A stretch of 53,957 nt of DNA, taken from assembly GCF_001618425.1 (NCBI RefSeq), contig NZ_BDCU01000071.1, forward strand, positions 1 to 53,957, read 5' to 3'. The stretch comes from Nocardia fusca NBRC 14340 (GTDB lineage: Bacteria; Actinomycetota; Actinomycetes; Mycobacteriales; Mycobacteriaceae). How positions within the stretch are numbered: position 1 is the first letter of the stretch; every line of letters starts with the position of its first letter. A program made the translations under genes and the position numbers. This document shows positions 8,149 to 16,587 of this stretch, in pieces. The notes under the pieces are model-generated. The model was not told the DNA's origin, did no database searches, and saw only the letters and a list, made by a program, of their open reading frames with translations.

Positions 8149-8979
8149 ATGGGTTCGTTAGATGGCAAAGTCGCCTTCATCACCGGAGTGGCACGAGGAC
8201 AGGGCCGCAGTCACGCGGTCCGCCTCGCAGGTGCGGGTGCCGACATCATCGGCGTGGACATCTGCGCTGATATCGCGTCCAATCGTTACCCCCTGGCAAG
8301 CCGGGACGAGCTCGACGAAACGATCGCGCTCGTCGAGGCGACAGGGCGCCGGATGATCGGCTCGGTCGCCGATGTCCGCGACTTCCTCCAGCTCCGCGAC
8401 GCGTTGAATAGCGGAGTGGCCGAGCTCGGCCGCCTGGATATCGTCTGCGCGAACGCGGGCATCGCGCCGTTGTCGCTGGAGGAGGTCCCGATCGAGACCG
8501 AACTCGAGCAGTGGGCCGATGTGATCGGTGTGAACATGTCCGGCGCGTTCCACACCGCTCGTGCCGCCATCCCGCACCTGATCACCGGTGGGCGCGGCGG
8601 TTCCATCATTTTCACCAGCTCCACCGCTGGTCTGGTGGGTATGGGTGGCATGGATGGTGGTGGGCTCGGCTACGCCGCGTCCAAACACGCCATCGTGGGA
8701 ATCATGCGTTGTCTGGCGAATAACCTGGCCGCACACAGTATTCGCGTCAACACTGTGCACCCGACCGCGGTGAACACCATGATGGCGGTCAATCCCCAGA
8801 TGATGGAGTGGGCGGCGAACAACCCCGACGGCGGCCCGCACCTGATGAACCCGATGCCCATCGCAATGCTCGAACCCCAGGACATCAGTGCGGCGATCGC
8901 CTTCCTGGCCTCGGACGAAGCCAAATACATCACGGGCGTGACGTTGCCCGTCGATGCCGGCTTCACCAACAAGCTGTGA
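8149..8979 (+). CDS. mycofactocin-dependent SDR family oxidoreductase
   Basis: A 276-aa SDR. TGVARGQG is the glycine motif; catalytic residues are Ser (FTSSTAG) and YAASK. After VDICADI comes an extra loop of roughly 30 residues (NRYPLASRDELDETIALVE) before ADVRD. That loop is the mark of the SDR subfamily thought to hold NAD(H) tightly and to regenerate it through mycofactocin. It is predicted to oxidise a secondary or primary alcohol. ATG 8149 follows GAGGA at short spacing; the open frame reaches back over the operator, so the earlier GTG is rejected. It is the first gene of the rightward cluster, 7 nt before the next SDR. Confidence 0.88.
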   Translation: MGSLDGKVAFITGVARGQGRSHAVRLAGAGADIIGVDICADIASNRYPLASRDELDETIALVEATGRRMIGSVADVRDFLQLRDALNSGVAELGRLDIVCANAGIAPLSLEEVPIETELEQWADVIGVNMSGAFHTARAAIPHLITGGRGGSIIFTSSTAGLVGMGGMDGGGLGYAASKHAIVGIMRCLANNLAAHSIRVNTVHPTAVNTMMAVNPQMMEWAANNPDGGPHLMNPMPIAMLEPQDISAAIAFLASDEAKYITGVTLPVDAGFTNKL

Positions 8980-8986
8980 GGACGGG

Positions 8987-9808
8987 ATGGCCGAGCACAT
9001 ACGACCGCCCGGACGGGCGGCCGGTAAACGCGTACTGATCACCGGTGCCGCCCGCGGAATGGGCCGCAGCCATGCCGTGCGCCTCGCCGAAGAGGGAGCC
9101 GACGTCATCCTGGTCGACATCTGCCGGTCGCTGTCAGAACTCGAATACCCGCTCGCTACGCCCGACGATCTCGCCCGAACAGCTCAGCTGGTCGAGAAGC
9201 ACGGCCGGCGCGCGATTGCCGCGGTAGTCGACGTTCGTGATGCGGAGGCGCTGGTCGACGCCGTCGAGGAAGGGGTTGTTCAACTCGGCGGGTTGGACGC
9301 GGTCGTGTCCAACGCGGGAGTCCTGACCGCTGCGACCTGGGATACGACGACATCTCAACAATGGCGCACGGTGGTGGACATCAATCTCATCGGCACGTGG
9401 AATACCTGCTTCGCCGCGCTTCCGCATCTCGTCGAGCGCGGCGGCAGCATCGTCAACGTCAGTTCGGCGGCGGGTCTGAAAGGCACACCGTTGCACACCC
9501 CGTACACCGCATCCAAGCACGGTGTCGTCGGCCTGAGCCGGGCGTTGGCCAACGAGCTCGCCGCGCAGAATGTCCGGGTCAACACCGTCCATCCGACCGG
9601 GGTGGCGACGGGTATGTCGCCGGAATCGCTGTTCGGCCTGCTCTCCGAGGTCCGTCCGGATCTGGCGCCGCTGTTCGGCAATGCGCTACCGGTTGTGATG
9701 ACCGAGGCCATCGATATCAGCAACGCGGTGCTGTATCTGATCTCCGACGAGGCACGGCATGTGACCGGAATGGAGTTCAAGGTCGATGCCGGTGTCACGC
9801 TCAAATGA
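8987..9808 (+). CDS. mycofactocin-dependent SDR family oxidoreductase (second copy)
   Basis: A 273-aa SDR with TGAARGMG, the subfamily insert after VDICRSL (ELEYPLATPDDLARTAQLVE), Ser in NVSSAAG and YTASK. ATG 8987 lies 7 nt after the previous stop with GAGGA upstream. Its stop overlaps the next start (ATGA), so the genes are translationally coupled. It is paralogous to the upstream SDR but clearly diverged, lacking for example the Met-rich region near MGGMDGGGL. It probably acts on a different alcohol in the same pathway, or on the other stereoisomer; this is inference. Confidence 0.87.
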   Translation: MAEHIRPPGRAAGKRVLITGAARGMGRSHAVRLAEEGADVILVDICRSLSELEYPLATPDDLARTAQLVEKHGRRAIAAVVDVRDAEALVDAVEEGVVQLGGLDAVVSNAGVLTAATWDTTTSQQWRTVVDINLIGTWNTCFAALPHLVERGGSIVNVSSAAGLKGTPLHTPYTASKHGVVGLSRALANELAAQNVRVNTVHPTGVATGMSPESLFGLLSEVRPDLAPLFGNALPVVMTEAIDISNAVLYLISDEARHVTGMEFKVDAGVTLK

Positions 9809-10641
9809 AAGCTGAAGATATGGGGACCACCGATACCTCCACGGCGCGTTCGGAACGTGGCAGGAGCGCATTCACCGACGTCATGACCTTCGAACCGCCG
9901 GCGGATTCGAGTCCCACGATGACCGGCGGCCTGATCGACTTCGTATTCGCCGAAGTATGGACCCGGCCGGTGCTCAGCCGCCGCGACCGCCGGTTCATCA
10001 CCCTGTCGTGCGTGGCCGACTCCGATGTCGAACAGCCCTTGGTCGACCACGTATATGCCGCGCTGAACAGCGGTGACATTTCGATCACCGAGATGCGGGA
10101 AGCCGTATTGCATTTCGCCGTCTACGCGGGATGGCCCAAAGCATCCCGGTTCAACATCATCGTCGATATGCAATGGGAACGGATCCACCGCGAACGTGAT
10201 CTGCCGACGCCTGCTCCCGAACCGCTGCTGCCGCTGGTCACACCGAGTGACCCCGAGGAGCGCCTGGTGCAGGGAACGGCGACCTTCAAGGATGTCAACT
10301 GCTTGCCGTTCGCTCCTGACCGAGACAACCCCTATCAAGGGGCGGGCATCCTCAATTTCGTCTTCGGTGAAATGTGGGTTCGGCCGGGCCTGAGTATGAG
10401 AGCGCGCAGATTGATCACCGTGGCGTGCGTGGGATTTCAAGATGCGCCGATTCCGATCCTGTCGCACGTCTACGCAGCGCTCAAGAGCCGCGACATTTCC
10501 TTCGAGGAGATGGACGAACTGGCCCTGCAGTTCGGCGCCTACTCCGGACTGCCGAAGGCAGCACACCTGAGTCAGGTGATCAGTGAGCAGAAGGCCCGCG
10601 TACTCGACGAGTGGCGTGCCGAAGCCGAAACGAACTCGTAG
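9805..10641 (+). CDS. tandem carboxymuconolactone decarboxylase (CMD) domain protein
   Basis: A 278-aa protein made of two CMD-like halves. Half 1 (about residues 45-125) has RRFITLSCVAD, HVYAALNSGDIS and VLHFAVYAGWPKA. Half 2 (about 180-265) has RRLITVACVG, HVYAALKSRDIS and ALQFGAYSGLPKA. This is the PcaC-type CMD pattern and not the AhpD type, because no CxxC is present. The His in the first half's LHFAVYAG is Gln in the second, suggesting one half may be structural. The ATG at 9805 overlaps the SDR stop by 4 nt. Single-domain relatives decarboxylate or isomerise ring-cleavage lactones; the exact reaction here is unknown. Confidence 0.75.
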   Translation: MKAEDMGTTDTSTARSERGRSAFTDVMTFEPPADSSPTMTGGLIDFVFAEVWTRPVLSRRDRRFITLSCVADSDVEQPLVDHVYAALNSGDISITEMREAVLHFAVYAGWPKASRFNIIVDMQWERIHRERDLPTPAPEPLLPLVTPSDPEERLVQGTATFKDVNCLPFAPDRDNPYQGAGILNFVFGEMWVRPGLSMRARRLITVACVGFQDAPIPILSHVYAALKSRDISFEEMDELALQFGAYSGLPKAAHLSQVISEQKARVLDEWRAEAETNS

Positions 10642-10649
10642 GAGCAACC

Positions 10650-12125
10650 GTGACATCCGACACTGACAATCCCCGGTCCGGCGCAACTCTCTCCGGAGAC
10701 CTGTTCATCGCCGGCGATCGGGTAGGTGGGTCCTCCGGCGGCACGTACGAGCACATCTTCCCGGGCAACGGCCGCTCGAACGGGACGATCCAACTGGCCG
10801 GACCCGAGGAGATCGATCGCTCGGTCGAGACCGGTAAACAGGCGCAACGGGAATGGATGTCGTTCACCGCCGACCGCCGACGTGACCTGTTGATAGACCT
10901 CGCCGATGCGGTGCGGGACCGTTTGAGTGAATTCTCCCAGCTCAATGTTCACGATTACGGGGTCCCGGTATCGCTGGCGATCAATACCGTGCTCGTCGAA
11001 CGCTTTCTGCGTCACTTCGCTGGTTACGTCGACAAACCGCACGGTCTGAGCAGTCCGGTGGCGGGGTCGAACGATCTCGATCTGATCGAACGCGAACCCT
11101 ACGGTGTCGTCGGTGTCATCGCCCCATGGAACGGTGCGATGGTCGTCGCCGCGGCCTGCGTTGTACCCGCGCTGGCGGCCGGCAATGCCGTCGTCTTCAA
11201 ACCGTCGGCCTTGGCGCCCTTCGCGGCATTGCGCTTCGGTGAGCTGTGCACCGAAGTGGGATTGCCCGCAGGTCTGGTGAATGTGGTGCCGGCCCGCGCC
11301 GAGGGCGGCGACGCACTCGTGCGCCACAGGGGGGTCGGCAAGATCCACTTCACCGGCGGGGGCGAGACCGCGCGGAAGATCCTGACGGCCGCCGCCCAGA
11401 ACCTCACTCCGGTCGTCGCCGAGCTCGGGGGCAAGTCCGCCAATATCGTATTCGCCGACGCGGATCTCGATGCCGCCGCCCAGTTGTCGGCCTACCAGGG
11501 ACCCATCGTCCAGTCCGGGCAGAGCTGCGCATGTGCGAGCCGAATCCTGGTCCAAGAATCGATCTACGATGCCTTCCTGGAGAAATTCATCGGGGCAGTC
11601 GAAGCCGCGAGGATCGGTGATCCCTTCGACCCGGGCGTCGTGTTCGGTCCGGTCGTGAGCGGGCCCGATGCCGACCGCATCCTGGGTGTGATCGACGAGG
11701 CGGTCGCCACCCGGGCCGGAAAACTGATCACAGGCGGCAACCGAATCGGCGGTGATCTGGCCGAGGGCTATTACATCGAGCCCACGGTATTCGCGGACGT
11801 CGACAACCGATCGACATTGGCACGGGACGAAACCTTCGGACCGGTGGTGTCGGTCATGAGCTTCACCGACGAGGCGGAAGCGATACGGCTGGCCAACGAC
11901 AGCAGCTACGGCCTGAATGCCTTCGTCCAGACCACGAACCTCACTCGTGCCCATCGCGTCTCACGGCAGCTGAAAGCCGGGTCGGTCTGGATCAACCAGA
12001 TCAGCGATATATCGCCTCAGGGGCCCTACGGGGGCTACAAACAAAGCGGCTTCGGACGGACCGGCGGTATCGACGGGCTATACGAATTCCTGCAGGTGAA
12101 GAATATTCGGATCGCAATGGGCTGA
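10650..12125 (+). CDS. aldehyde dehydrogenase (NAD-dependent)
   Basis: A 491-aa ALDH of normal length. It has the cofactor motif GVIAPWNGAMVV, catalytic Glu in VAELGGKSANIVFADADLD, catalytic Cys in SGQSCACASRI, and FGPVVSVMSF and GPYGGYKQSGFGR near the C-terminus. It oxidises an aldehyde to the acid. The GTG at 10650 follows GGAG and begins 8 nt after the CMD gene stop; the earlier ATG at 10611 would overlap that gene without a better site. In the cluster it fits the second oxidation after the mycofactocin-type alcohol dehydrogenases. The specific aldehyde is unknown. Confidence 0.92.
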   Translation: MTSDTDNPRSGATLSGDLFIAGDRVGGSSGGTYEHIFPGNGRSNGTIQLAGPEEIDRSVETGKQAQREWMSFTADRRRDLLIDLADAVRDRLSEFSQLNVHDYGVPVSLAINTVLVERFLRHFAGYVDKPHGLSSPVAGSNDLDLIEREPYGVVGVIAPWNGAMVVAAACVVPALAAGNAVVFKPSALAPFAALRFGELCTEVGLPAGLVNVVPARAEGGDALVRHRGVGKIHFTGGGETARKILTAAAQNLTPVVAELGGKSANIVFADADLDAAAQLSAYQGPIVQSGQSCACASRILVQESIYDAFLEKFIGAVEAARIGDPFDPGVVFGPVVSGPDADRILGVIDEAVATRAGKLITGGNRIGGDLAEGYYIEPTVFADVDNRSTLARDETFGPVVSVMSFTDEAEAIRLANDSSYGLNAFVQTTNLTRAHRVSRQLKAGSVWINQISDISPQGPYGGYKQSGFGRTGGIDGLYEFLQVKNIRIAMG

Positions 12126-12235
12126 CCTCCGCTGCCGGCTCCGGGCCCGCCGAGTCGCTTTCCGGGCGCGTTGGCTCGCACGTAGGCGGCCGGTGGAGCC
12201 TTCATCCCCATCGGCTCGACGGGAACGGAAACCCC

Positions 12236-12826
12236 ATGATCTTGCACTCCCGACCGGATGCCCGCACACATCCCTTGGCATTCGCCGCCGCGCAGGCGAG
12301 AAGAACCCGGACCGGCCACCGATTGGTTGTAGCGACCTCCGGGGTCACCGCCGTGGTCACGCATGCCGGCGGCTGGCTGTTCGACAGAGTGATGGCGGGC
12401 TGGGAGGTCGTCGTCCTGGTCGATGAACGCGAGGACCGGCGACCGCTGGATATCCTCGGGGCCCACGTCGTCGACCTCGAATCGGCCTTGATGTCCCAGA
12501 CTCGGGTTCCGCTACCTCAGGCGATCGCGGTCGACCCGCAGCTGTACAGTGCCGACTCCCGGGTCCGCGACGGAATCACCGAAGTCTTCGAGTACCGGCT
12601 CATCGAGGAGGTCACGATGTGGGGCCGGCCATTCGCGGATGCTGTGCGGGTGCCCTTCGTTCCGGTACAGCATCAACTGAGCACGGCCGCCCGAACGTTC
12701 AAACAGGCCGCGTTGTCGGCGGCGGGTTCCCGCGCTACTCCGGCCGGTGCGGCCGAGCTCTTCCTCACCCGCGCCGGAAATTCCCGGCCGCGGGCCATCC
12801 GCGATCTGGCCCCGGTGAGCCCGTGA
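12236..12826 (+). CDS. conserved-looking hypothetical protein
   Basis: A 196-aa protein that I cannot assign. The N-terminal half alternates hydrophobic strands and short loops (RLVVATSGVTAVVTHAGGWLFDRVMAGWEVVVLVDE, then LDILGAHVVDLES). This resembles a Rossmann-like or response-regulator-like core. The C-terminal half has no clear motifs. There are no membrane segments or signal peptide. ATG 12236 has only a weak purine-rich stretch upstream. It lies 110 nt downstream of the aldehyde dehydrogenase in the same direction and may be the last gene of that transcript. Confidence 0.55.
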   Translation: MILHSRPDARTHPLAFAAAQARRTRTGHRLVVATSGVTAVVTHAGGWLFDRVMAGWEVVVLVDEREDRRPLDILGAHVVDLESALMSQTRVPLPQAIAVDPQLYSADSRVRDGITEVFEYRLIEEVTMWGRPFADAVRVPFVPVQHQLSTAARTFKQAALSAAGSRATPAGAAELFLTRAGNSRPRAIRDLAPVSP

Positions 12827-13042
12827 AACCATCCCGCTTTCGACCGTCTTGTGCGGCGAAATAACGGCCCGTAGTCCCCCTCTGGAGACTCTGAAAGGGG
12901 CTGGTATGCCCGCTCGCCGGCTCGATCTGCTCGACTGCCCGGAACTGCGTACCGCGGCTGAGTCCGCGCCGGAACCCGGGGACGGCAGCGCGGTCATCGA
13001 AGCCGACAGCCAGGATTCGGAACGCGACCGGCTCTTCGGGGG
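12827..13042. other. short unassigned stretch
   Basis: About 215 bp between the hypothetical gene and a dehydrogenase remnant. A plus-strand frame from ATG 12906 follows GAAAGGGG and encodes an acidic peptide, but it ends antisense to the remnant. I see no firm gene. Confidence 0.3.
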
Positions 13043-13473
13043 TCAGGTTCCGGCACAATCTATTCGGATCGGCCCCCGGAAGTCTGTGCCGGCCGCTGCC
13101 TGGCCACCGCCGCTCACCGGTGCGTCGACGATCTGAACACCCTGTTGGGCAGCGAGCAAAGCGATCTCGCGGCAGGTGTCGGGGTGAACCGTGCTGTGTA
13201 TCGCGATGATCCCGCCGGATGTCAGTCCACTGAGGACGCCCTTCGCGCCCTCGGCAACCTGTGCGACGTCGGCATCGCCGACCACGCACAGGCAGACCAG
13301 ATTGCTGGCGGCGGCGAGCGCAGCCGGGACTCGGCGACTGCCGCTCCGGTATCGGCGAGCGCCGCCAGCGTCTCGGAACGACGTGCCCACAACGTAGTCG
13401 GGTGTCCCGCGGCGGCTATGCGCCGCGCCATGGGAGCGCCCCGGCTGCCGAGCCCGATAAAACCTACACGCAC
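13043..13473 (-). pseudogene. 3-hydroxyisobutyrate dehydrogenase / 6PGD-family NAD-binding domain, broken
   Basis: Leftward from ATG 13473 the protein starts MRVGFIGLGSRGAPMARR, a textbook GxGxxG NAD(P)-binding start of the beta-hydroxyacid dehydrogenase family, and runs to GAAVAES near 13330. The next frame continues AALAAASNLVCLCVVGDADV, IIAIHSTVHPDTCREIA and VDAPVSGGGQAAAG to about 13080. After that the homology stops and a stop codon follows at 13043. So there is one frameshift, and the whole C-terminal helical half is missing. It is opposite in direction to the P450 and ALDH genes and splits the catabolic cluster into two blocks. Confidence 0.7.
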
Positions 13474-13953
13474 GTTTCTTCTCCCGCATTGACTGGTAGT
13501 GACGGTTTTTCAGGTCGCGCAGCGCATCGGATTGCGGCTCGACCGGCATCCGGGCCGCCGCTCGAGATTTCGGTCCGGGCCGATACCGACGTCGACCGCA
13601 TTCGTCGCGCGATTGCCGCCGGACACCGTAAGCTGCCCATCCTGCAAAAGTGCTGATCACTCGATCAAATTTGACTCTCCGTTCCCGGCCTTGTCAATGG
13701 TTGGCCGCCGAGTGCCAGGTGGTTGTCGAGTCCGGAAGTCTCGGTTCCGAATTTGCCTTCCTGTTCGCGACCCTACCGCAATAACGGCGACTGGTACTGG
13801 GTGTTCGCGGATTCCGGCCAGTCCGGTCCGGGTGGGCGTCACGCTCGTCGCCGGTCTCGTACGGGGGTCATTGGCTTGACCGCTCACCGAGATGCGTGAT
13901 AGTGATATCGAGTCGCAAGTGTTGATCGGATGATAAAATACTGATGGACCACC
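13474..13953. other. intergenic region before the P450 gene
   Basis: About 480 bp with relatively AT-rich patches. A short inverted repeat TGATCactcGATCA is at 13654-13667. A weak sigma-70-like pair, TTGACC (13876-13881) and TAGTGA (13900-13905) with an 18-bp spacer, could drive the P450-ferredoxin-SDR genes. No gene is seen. Confidence 0.35.
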
Positions 13954-13960
13954 GGAGGAG
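13954..13960 (+). promoter_or_regulatory. strong ribosome binding site in front of ATG 13967
   Basis: GGAGGAG sits 6 nt before the ATG at 13967, the best Shine-Dalgarno sequence in this cluster. The frame it opens begins MATIDEAMSTVVHS and runs to 14200, overlapping the P450 in another frame. It either drives a short leader peptide or marks the original P450 start, cut off by a one-base insertion near 14034. Confidence 0.5.
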
Positions 13961-14117
13961 TGCGCGATGGCGACCATCGACGAAGCGATGTCGACAGTGG
14001 TCCATTCGATATGCGAAGGGCTTCTCCCGTTTCCCGATCGACGTTGCCCACCCGATCGATCGTTCGACCGGCGACAGCCTTCGGTCGATGACTGCTGTCC
14101 TCCTCGAAAGGCCGACA

Positions 14118-15398
14118 ATGACCGACTTGTCCTCTGTCAACTACTTCACCGATGCGCAGGTTGCCCAGGACCCCTACGAATACCTGGCCTACCTGCGTAG
14201 TCGGAACCCGGTCTACCGTGAACCGCACTACGGTGTCGTCGCTGTCACCGGGTATCAGGAAGCCAACGAGGCATTCCGCAACACCGACGTCTTCTCGGCG
14301 TGCGTCTCCATCGGCGGACCTTTCCCACCGCTTCCGTTCGTGCCCGACGGTGACGACATCACCGCGCAGATCGAAGAACATCGCCACCAGTTCCCGATCT
14401 TCGAGCACATGGTCACCATGGACCCCCCGGAGCACACCCGCGCACGGATGTTGTTGAGCCGGCTGCTGACACCGAAGCGGCTCAAAGAGAACGAGGAATA
14501 CATGTGGCGGTTGGCCGACCGCCAGCTGGACGAGATCGTCGCGCGTGGCCGCTGCGACTTCCTCGACGCCTACGCCAAGCCGTTCGCAACCTTGGTCATC
14601 GCGGACCTGCTGGGTGTCCCCGACTCCGATCGCGACGAATTCCGCGCACGCCTGGCCGGTCACAAGGAGCCCGGCAGCAGGGTGGGGGCGTTGGACAGTG
14701 AACCCGTGGGATCCAACCCATTGCAGTGGCTGGAAGAAACATTCGGCGAGTACATCGCCGACCGCAGGGCCAACCCGCGCGACGATATCCTCGGAGTGCT
14801 CGCGTCCACCAAATACCCCGACGGAGCGGAACCCGAGATCATCGACGTCGTGCGACCAGCGACCTTCCTGTTCGCCGCGGGACAGGAAACCGTCACGAAA
14901 CTGCTCAGCGCGGCTGTCCGAGTGCTCGCGGAACGGCCGGAGTTGCAGCGGCTTGTGCGCGAGGATCGCAGCCTGATCGGCTCGTTCATCGAAGAATCGC
15001 TCCGTGTCGAGAGCCCGACCAAGGTAGATTTCCGGCTGGCGCGCAAGACCACGGAACTGGGCGGGGTCGAAATCAAAGCCGGCACCGTCGTGATGTTGTG
15101 CATCGGTGCGGCCAACCGTGACCCTCGTAAATTCGACAACCCCGACGAGTTCGTCATCGACCGCCGCAATGCGCGCGAGCACATCGCCTTCGGGCGAGGT
15201 ATCCATACGTGTGCCGGCGCACCGCTGGCCCGGACCGAAGGCCAGGTCACTCTCAATCGGATGCTCGACCGTGTCGCCGATATCGCCATCGACGAGAGCG
15301 TCCACGGCGCTTCCGGTGACCGCCGGTACGGCTACGAACCGACATTTCTGCTGCGCGGGTTGCGTAACCTCAATATCACCTACACGCAGGCGAAATGA
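14118..15398 (+). CDS. cytochrome P450
   Basis: A 426-aa bacterial class I P450. Visible motifs are the I-helix LFAAGQETVTK (Ala-Gly-x-Glu-Thr, with Glu in place of the usual Asp), the K-helix EESLRVESP (ExxR), and the heme loop AFGRGIHTCAGAPLAR with the axial Cys. It hydroxylates a hydrophobic substrate using electrons from the ferredoxin encoded 35 nt downstream. ATG 14118 has AAAGG upstream; ATG 14088 is in frame too. An excellent ribosome site at 13954 belongs to another frame, suggesting the native N-terminus may be about 50 residues longer and interrupted by a frameshift. The substrate is unknown. A catabolic role is inferred from the adjacent alcohol and aldehyde dehydrogenases. Confidence 0.93.
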   Translation: MTDLSSVNYFTDAQVAQDPYEYLAYLRSRNPVYREPHYGVVAVTGYQEANEAFRNTDVFSACVSIGGPFPPLPFVPDGDDITAQIEEHRHQFPIFEHMVTMDPPEHTRARMLLSRLLTPKRLKENEEYMWRLADRQLDEIVARGRCDFLDAYAKPFATLVIADLLGVPDSDRDEFRARLAGHKEPGSRVGALDSEPVGSNPLQWLEETFGEYIADRRANPRDDILGVLASTKYPDGAEPEIIDVVRPATFLFAAGQETVTKLLSAAVRVLAERPELQRLVREDRSLIGSFIEESLRVESPTKVDFRLARKTTELGGVEIKAGTVVMLCIGAANRDPRKFDNPDEFVIDRRNAREHIAFGRGIHTCAGAPLARTEGQVTLNRMLDRVADIAIDESVHGASGDRRYGYEPTFLLRGLRNLNITYTQAK

Positions 15399-15433
15399 AC
15401 CACAACATTCGCTCTGTAGGTGGGTGAAACGTC

Positions 15434-15622
15434 ATGAAAGTATCCGTCGACTCCGACCGTTGCCGTGGCCACGGCGTCTGCGCGGCGCTGTGCCCCGATA
15501 CCTTCGAGCTCACTGACAACGGCTACACCGAGGCGCGAAATCCTGCAGTGCCCGTCGACCGTGTGGATGCCGTCGTCGATGCGGCCGCTGCTTGCCCGGA
15601 ACACGCCATCGTGGTGACGTAG
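15434..15622 (+). CDS. ferredoxin, 3Fe-4S type
   Basis: A 62-aa soluble ferredoxin. Ligands are Cys10, Cys16 and Cys54, in CRGHGVC...CP and AACPEHAI. The position of the second Cys of the usual CxxCxxC is occupied by His13, typical of P450-linked 3Fe-4S ferredoxins. It begins 35 nt after the P450 stop with a GGTGG site and is the natural electron donor for it. The required ferredoxin reductase is not in the window. Confidence 0.93.
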   Translation: MKVSVDSDRCRGHGVCAALCPDTFELTDNGYTEARNPAVPVDRVDAVVDAAAACPEHAIVVT

Positions 15623-15735
15623 CCGACCACGTCTCCCGTGTGAAGCCGGGAATCGCTGGGGGACAGCAAGTTCTGCGTAGGGTCGGCCCCGGCCACCCGT
15701 AGCTGTCGCAGGTGCATGATGATCAAGGAGACATA

Positions 15736-16554
15736 ATGGGAAAGCTGGACGGCAAGATCGCGTTCATCACCGGCGCCGCTCGCGGGCAGGGCCGCAGTCA
15801 CGCGGTTCGCCTGGCGACGGAAGGCGCCGATATCATCGCCGTGGATATCTGTGCCCAGTTGGCGACGGTGCAGTACCCGATGGGTACCACCGAAGAGCTC
15901 GAGCAGACCGTCGCCGAGGTCGAGAAACTGGGCAGGCGTATCGTCGCCCGGCAAGCCGACGTTCGTGACGTGTCGGCGCTGAAAACGGCGTTCGCGGAAG
16001 GTGTAACGGAGCTGGGGCCGGTCGACATCGTGCTGGCGAACGCGGGGATAGGGGCCGGCGGTGCAGCGGCGCCGGAAGACCAGGAGTGGGAAGAGGTGAT
16101 CGGCGTCAACCTGACTGGAGTATGGAACACCGGTCGCGTGGCGATTCCATCCATGGTGGAGCGTGGCAAGGGTGGGGCGATCGTGCTGACCAGCTCCACC
16201 GGTGGATTGATCGGAGTCGGCATCCCGACGGCCGGGTTCCTCGGCTACACCGCGGCAAAACACGGTGTTGTCGGACTGATGCGGTCGTGGGCGAATTACC
16301 TCGCACCACATAGTATCCGGGTGAACAGTATCGCCCCGACCGCCGTGCGCACGCCGATGGCCGCCGACGGCAACCTGGACGGGATAATGGAACGCAATCC
16401 GGCACTGGCGCAGGCGCTGTCCAACGCCATGCCTGTCGGCCTGGTGGAACCAGTCGACGTCTCCAACGCCATTGCTTGGCTGGTATCCGACGAGGCGCGT
16501 TATGTTACTGGCTCGGTAGTTGCCGTCGATGCGGGCCAACTGAACAAGCGATAG
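15736..16554 (+). CDS. mycofactocin-dependent SDR family oxidoreductase (third copy)
   Basis: A 272-aa SDR with TGAARGQG, the subfamily insert after VDICAQL (QYPMGTTEELEQTVAEVEK), Ser in TSSTGG and YTAAK. ATG 15736 has AAGGAG 5 nt upstream, and the frame's earlier start at 15712 is not needed. It follows the ferredoxin by 113 nt in the same direction. It closely resembles the first SDR at 8149 (MGSLDGKVAFITG versus MGKLDGKIAFITG). It probably oxidises the alcohol made by the P450. The mycofactocin biosynthesis genes themselves are not in this window. Confidence 0.88.
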   Translation: MGKLDGKIAFITGAARGQGRSHAVRLATEGADIIAVDICAQLATVQYPMGTTEELEQTVAEVEKLGRRIVARQADVRDVSALKTAFAEGVTELGPVDIVLANAGIGAGGAAAPEDQEWEEVIGVNLTGVWNTGRVAIPSMVERGKGGAIVLTSSTGGLIGVGIPTAGFLGYTAAKHGVVGLMRSWANYLAPHSIRVNSIAPTAVRTPMAADGNLDGIMERNPALAQALSNAMPVGLVEPVDVSNAIAWLVSDEARYVTGSVVAVDAGQLNKR

Positions 16555-16587
16555 TCAGGGACGGGCTTGTCAGGTTTCGGTGTCCGG

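Noticed and set aside
13944..14117. Upstream extension of the P450 frame to 13944
   Set aside because: The first part of this extension (HRRSARWRPSTKRC) is not protein-like and has no ribosome site. Only the part after about 14030 could be native.
8149..16554. Looked for a mycofactocin precursor peptide gene and its radical SAM partner near the SDRs
   Set aside because: No short gene with the expected C-terminal Val-Tyr end and no radical SAM CxxxCxxC protein was seen in the window.
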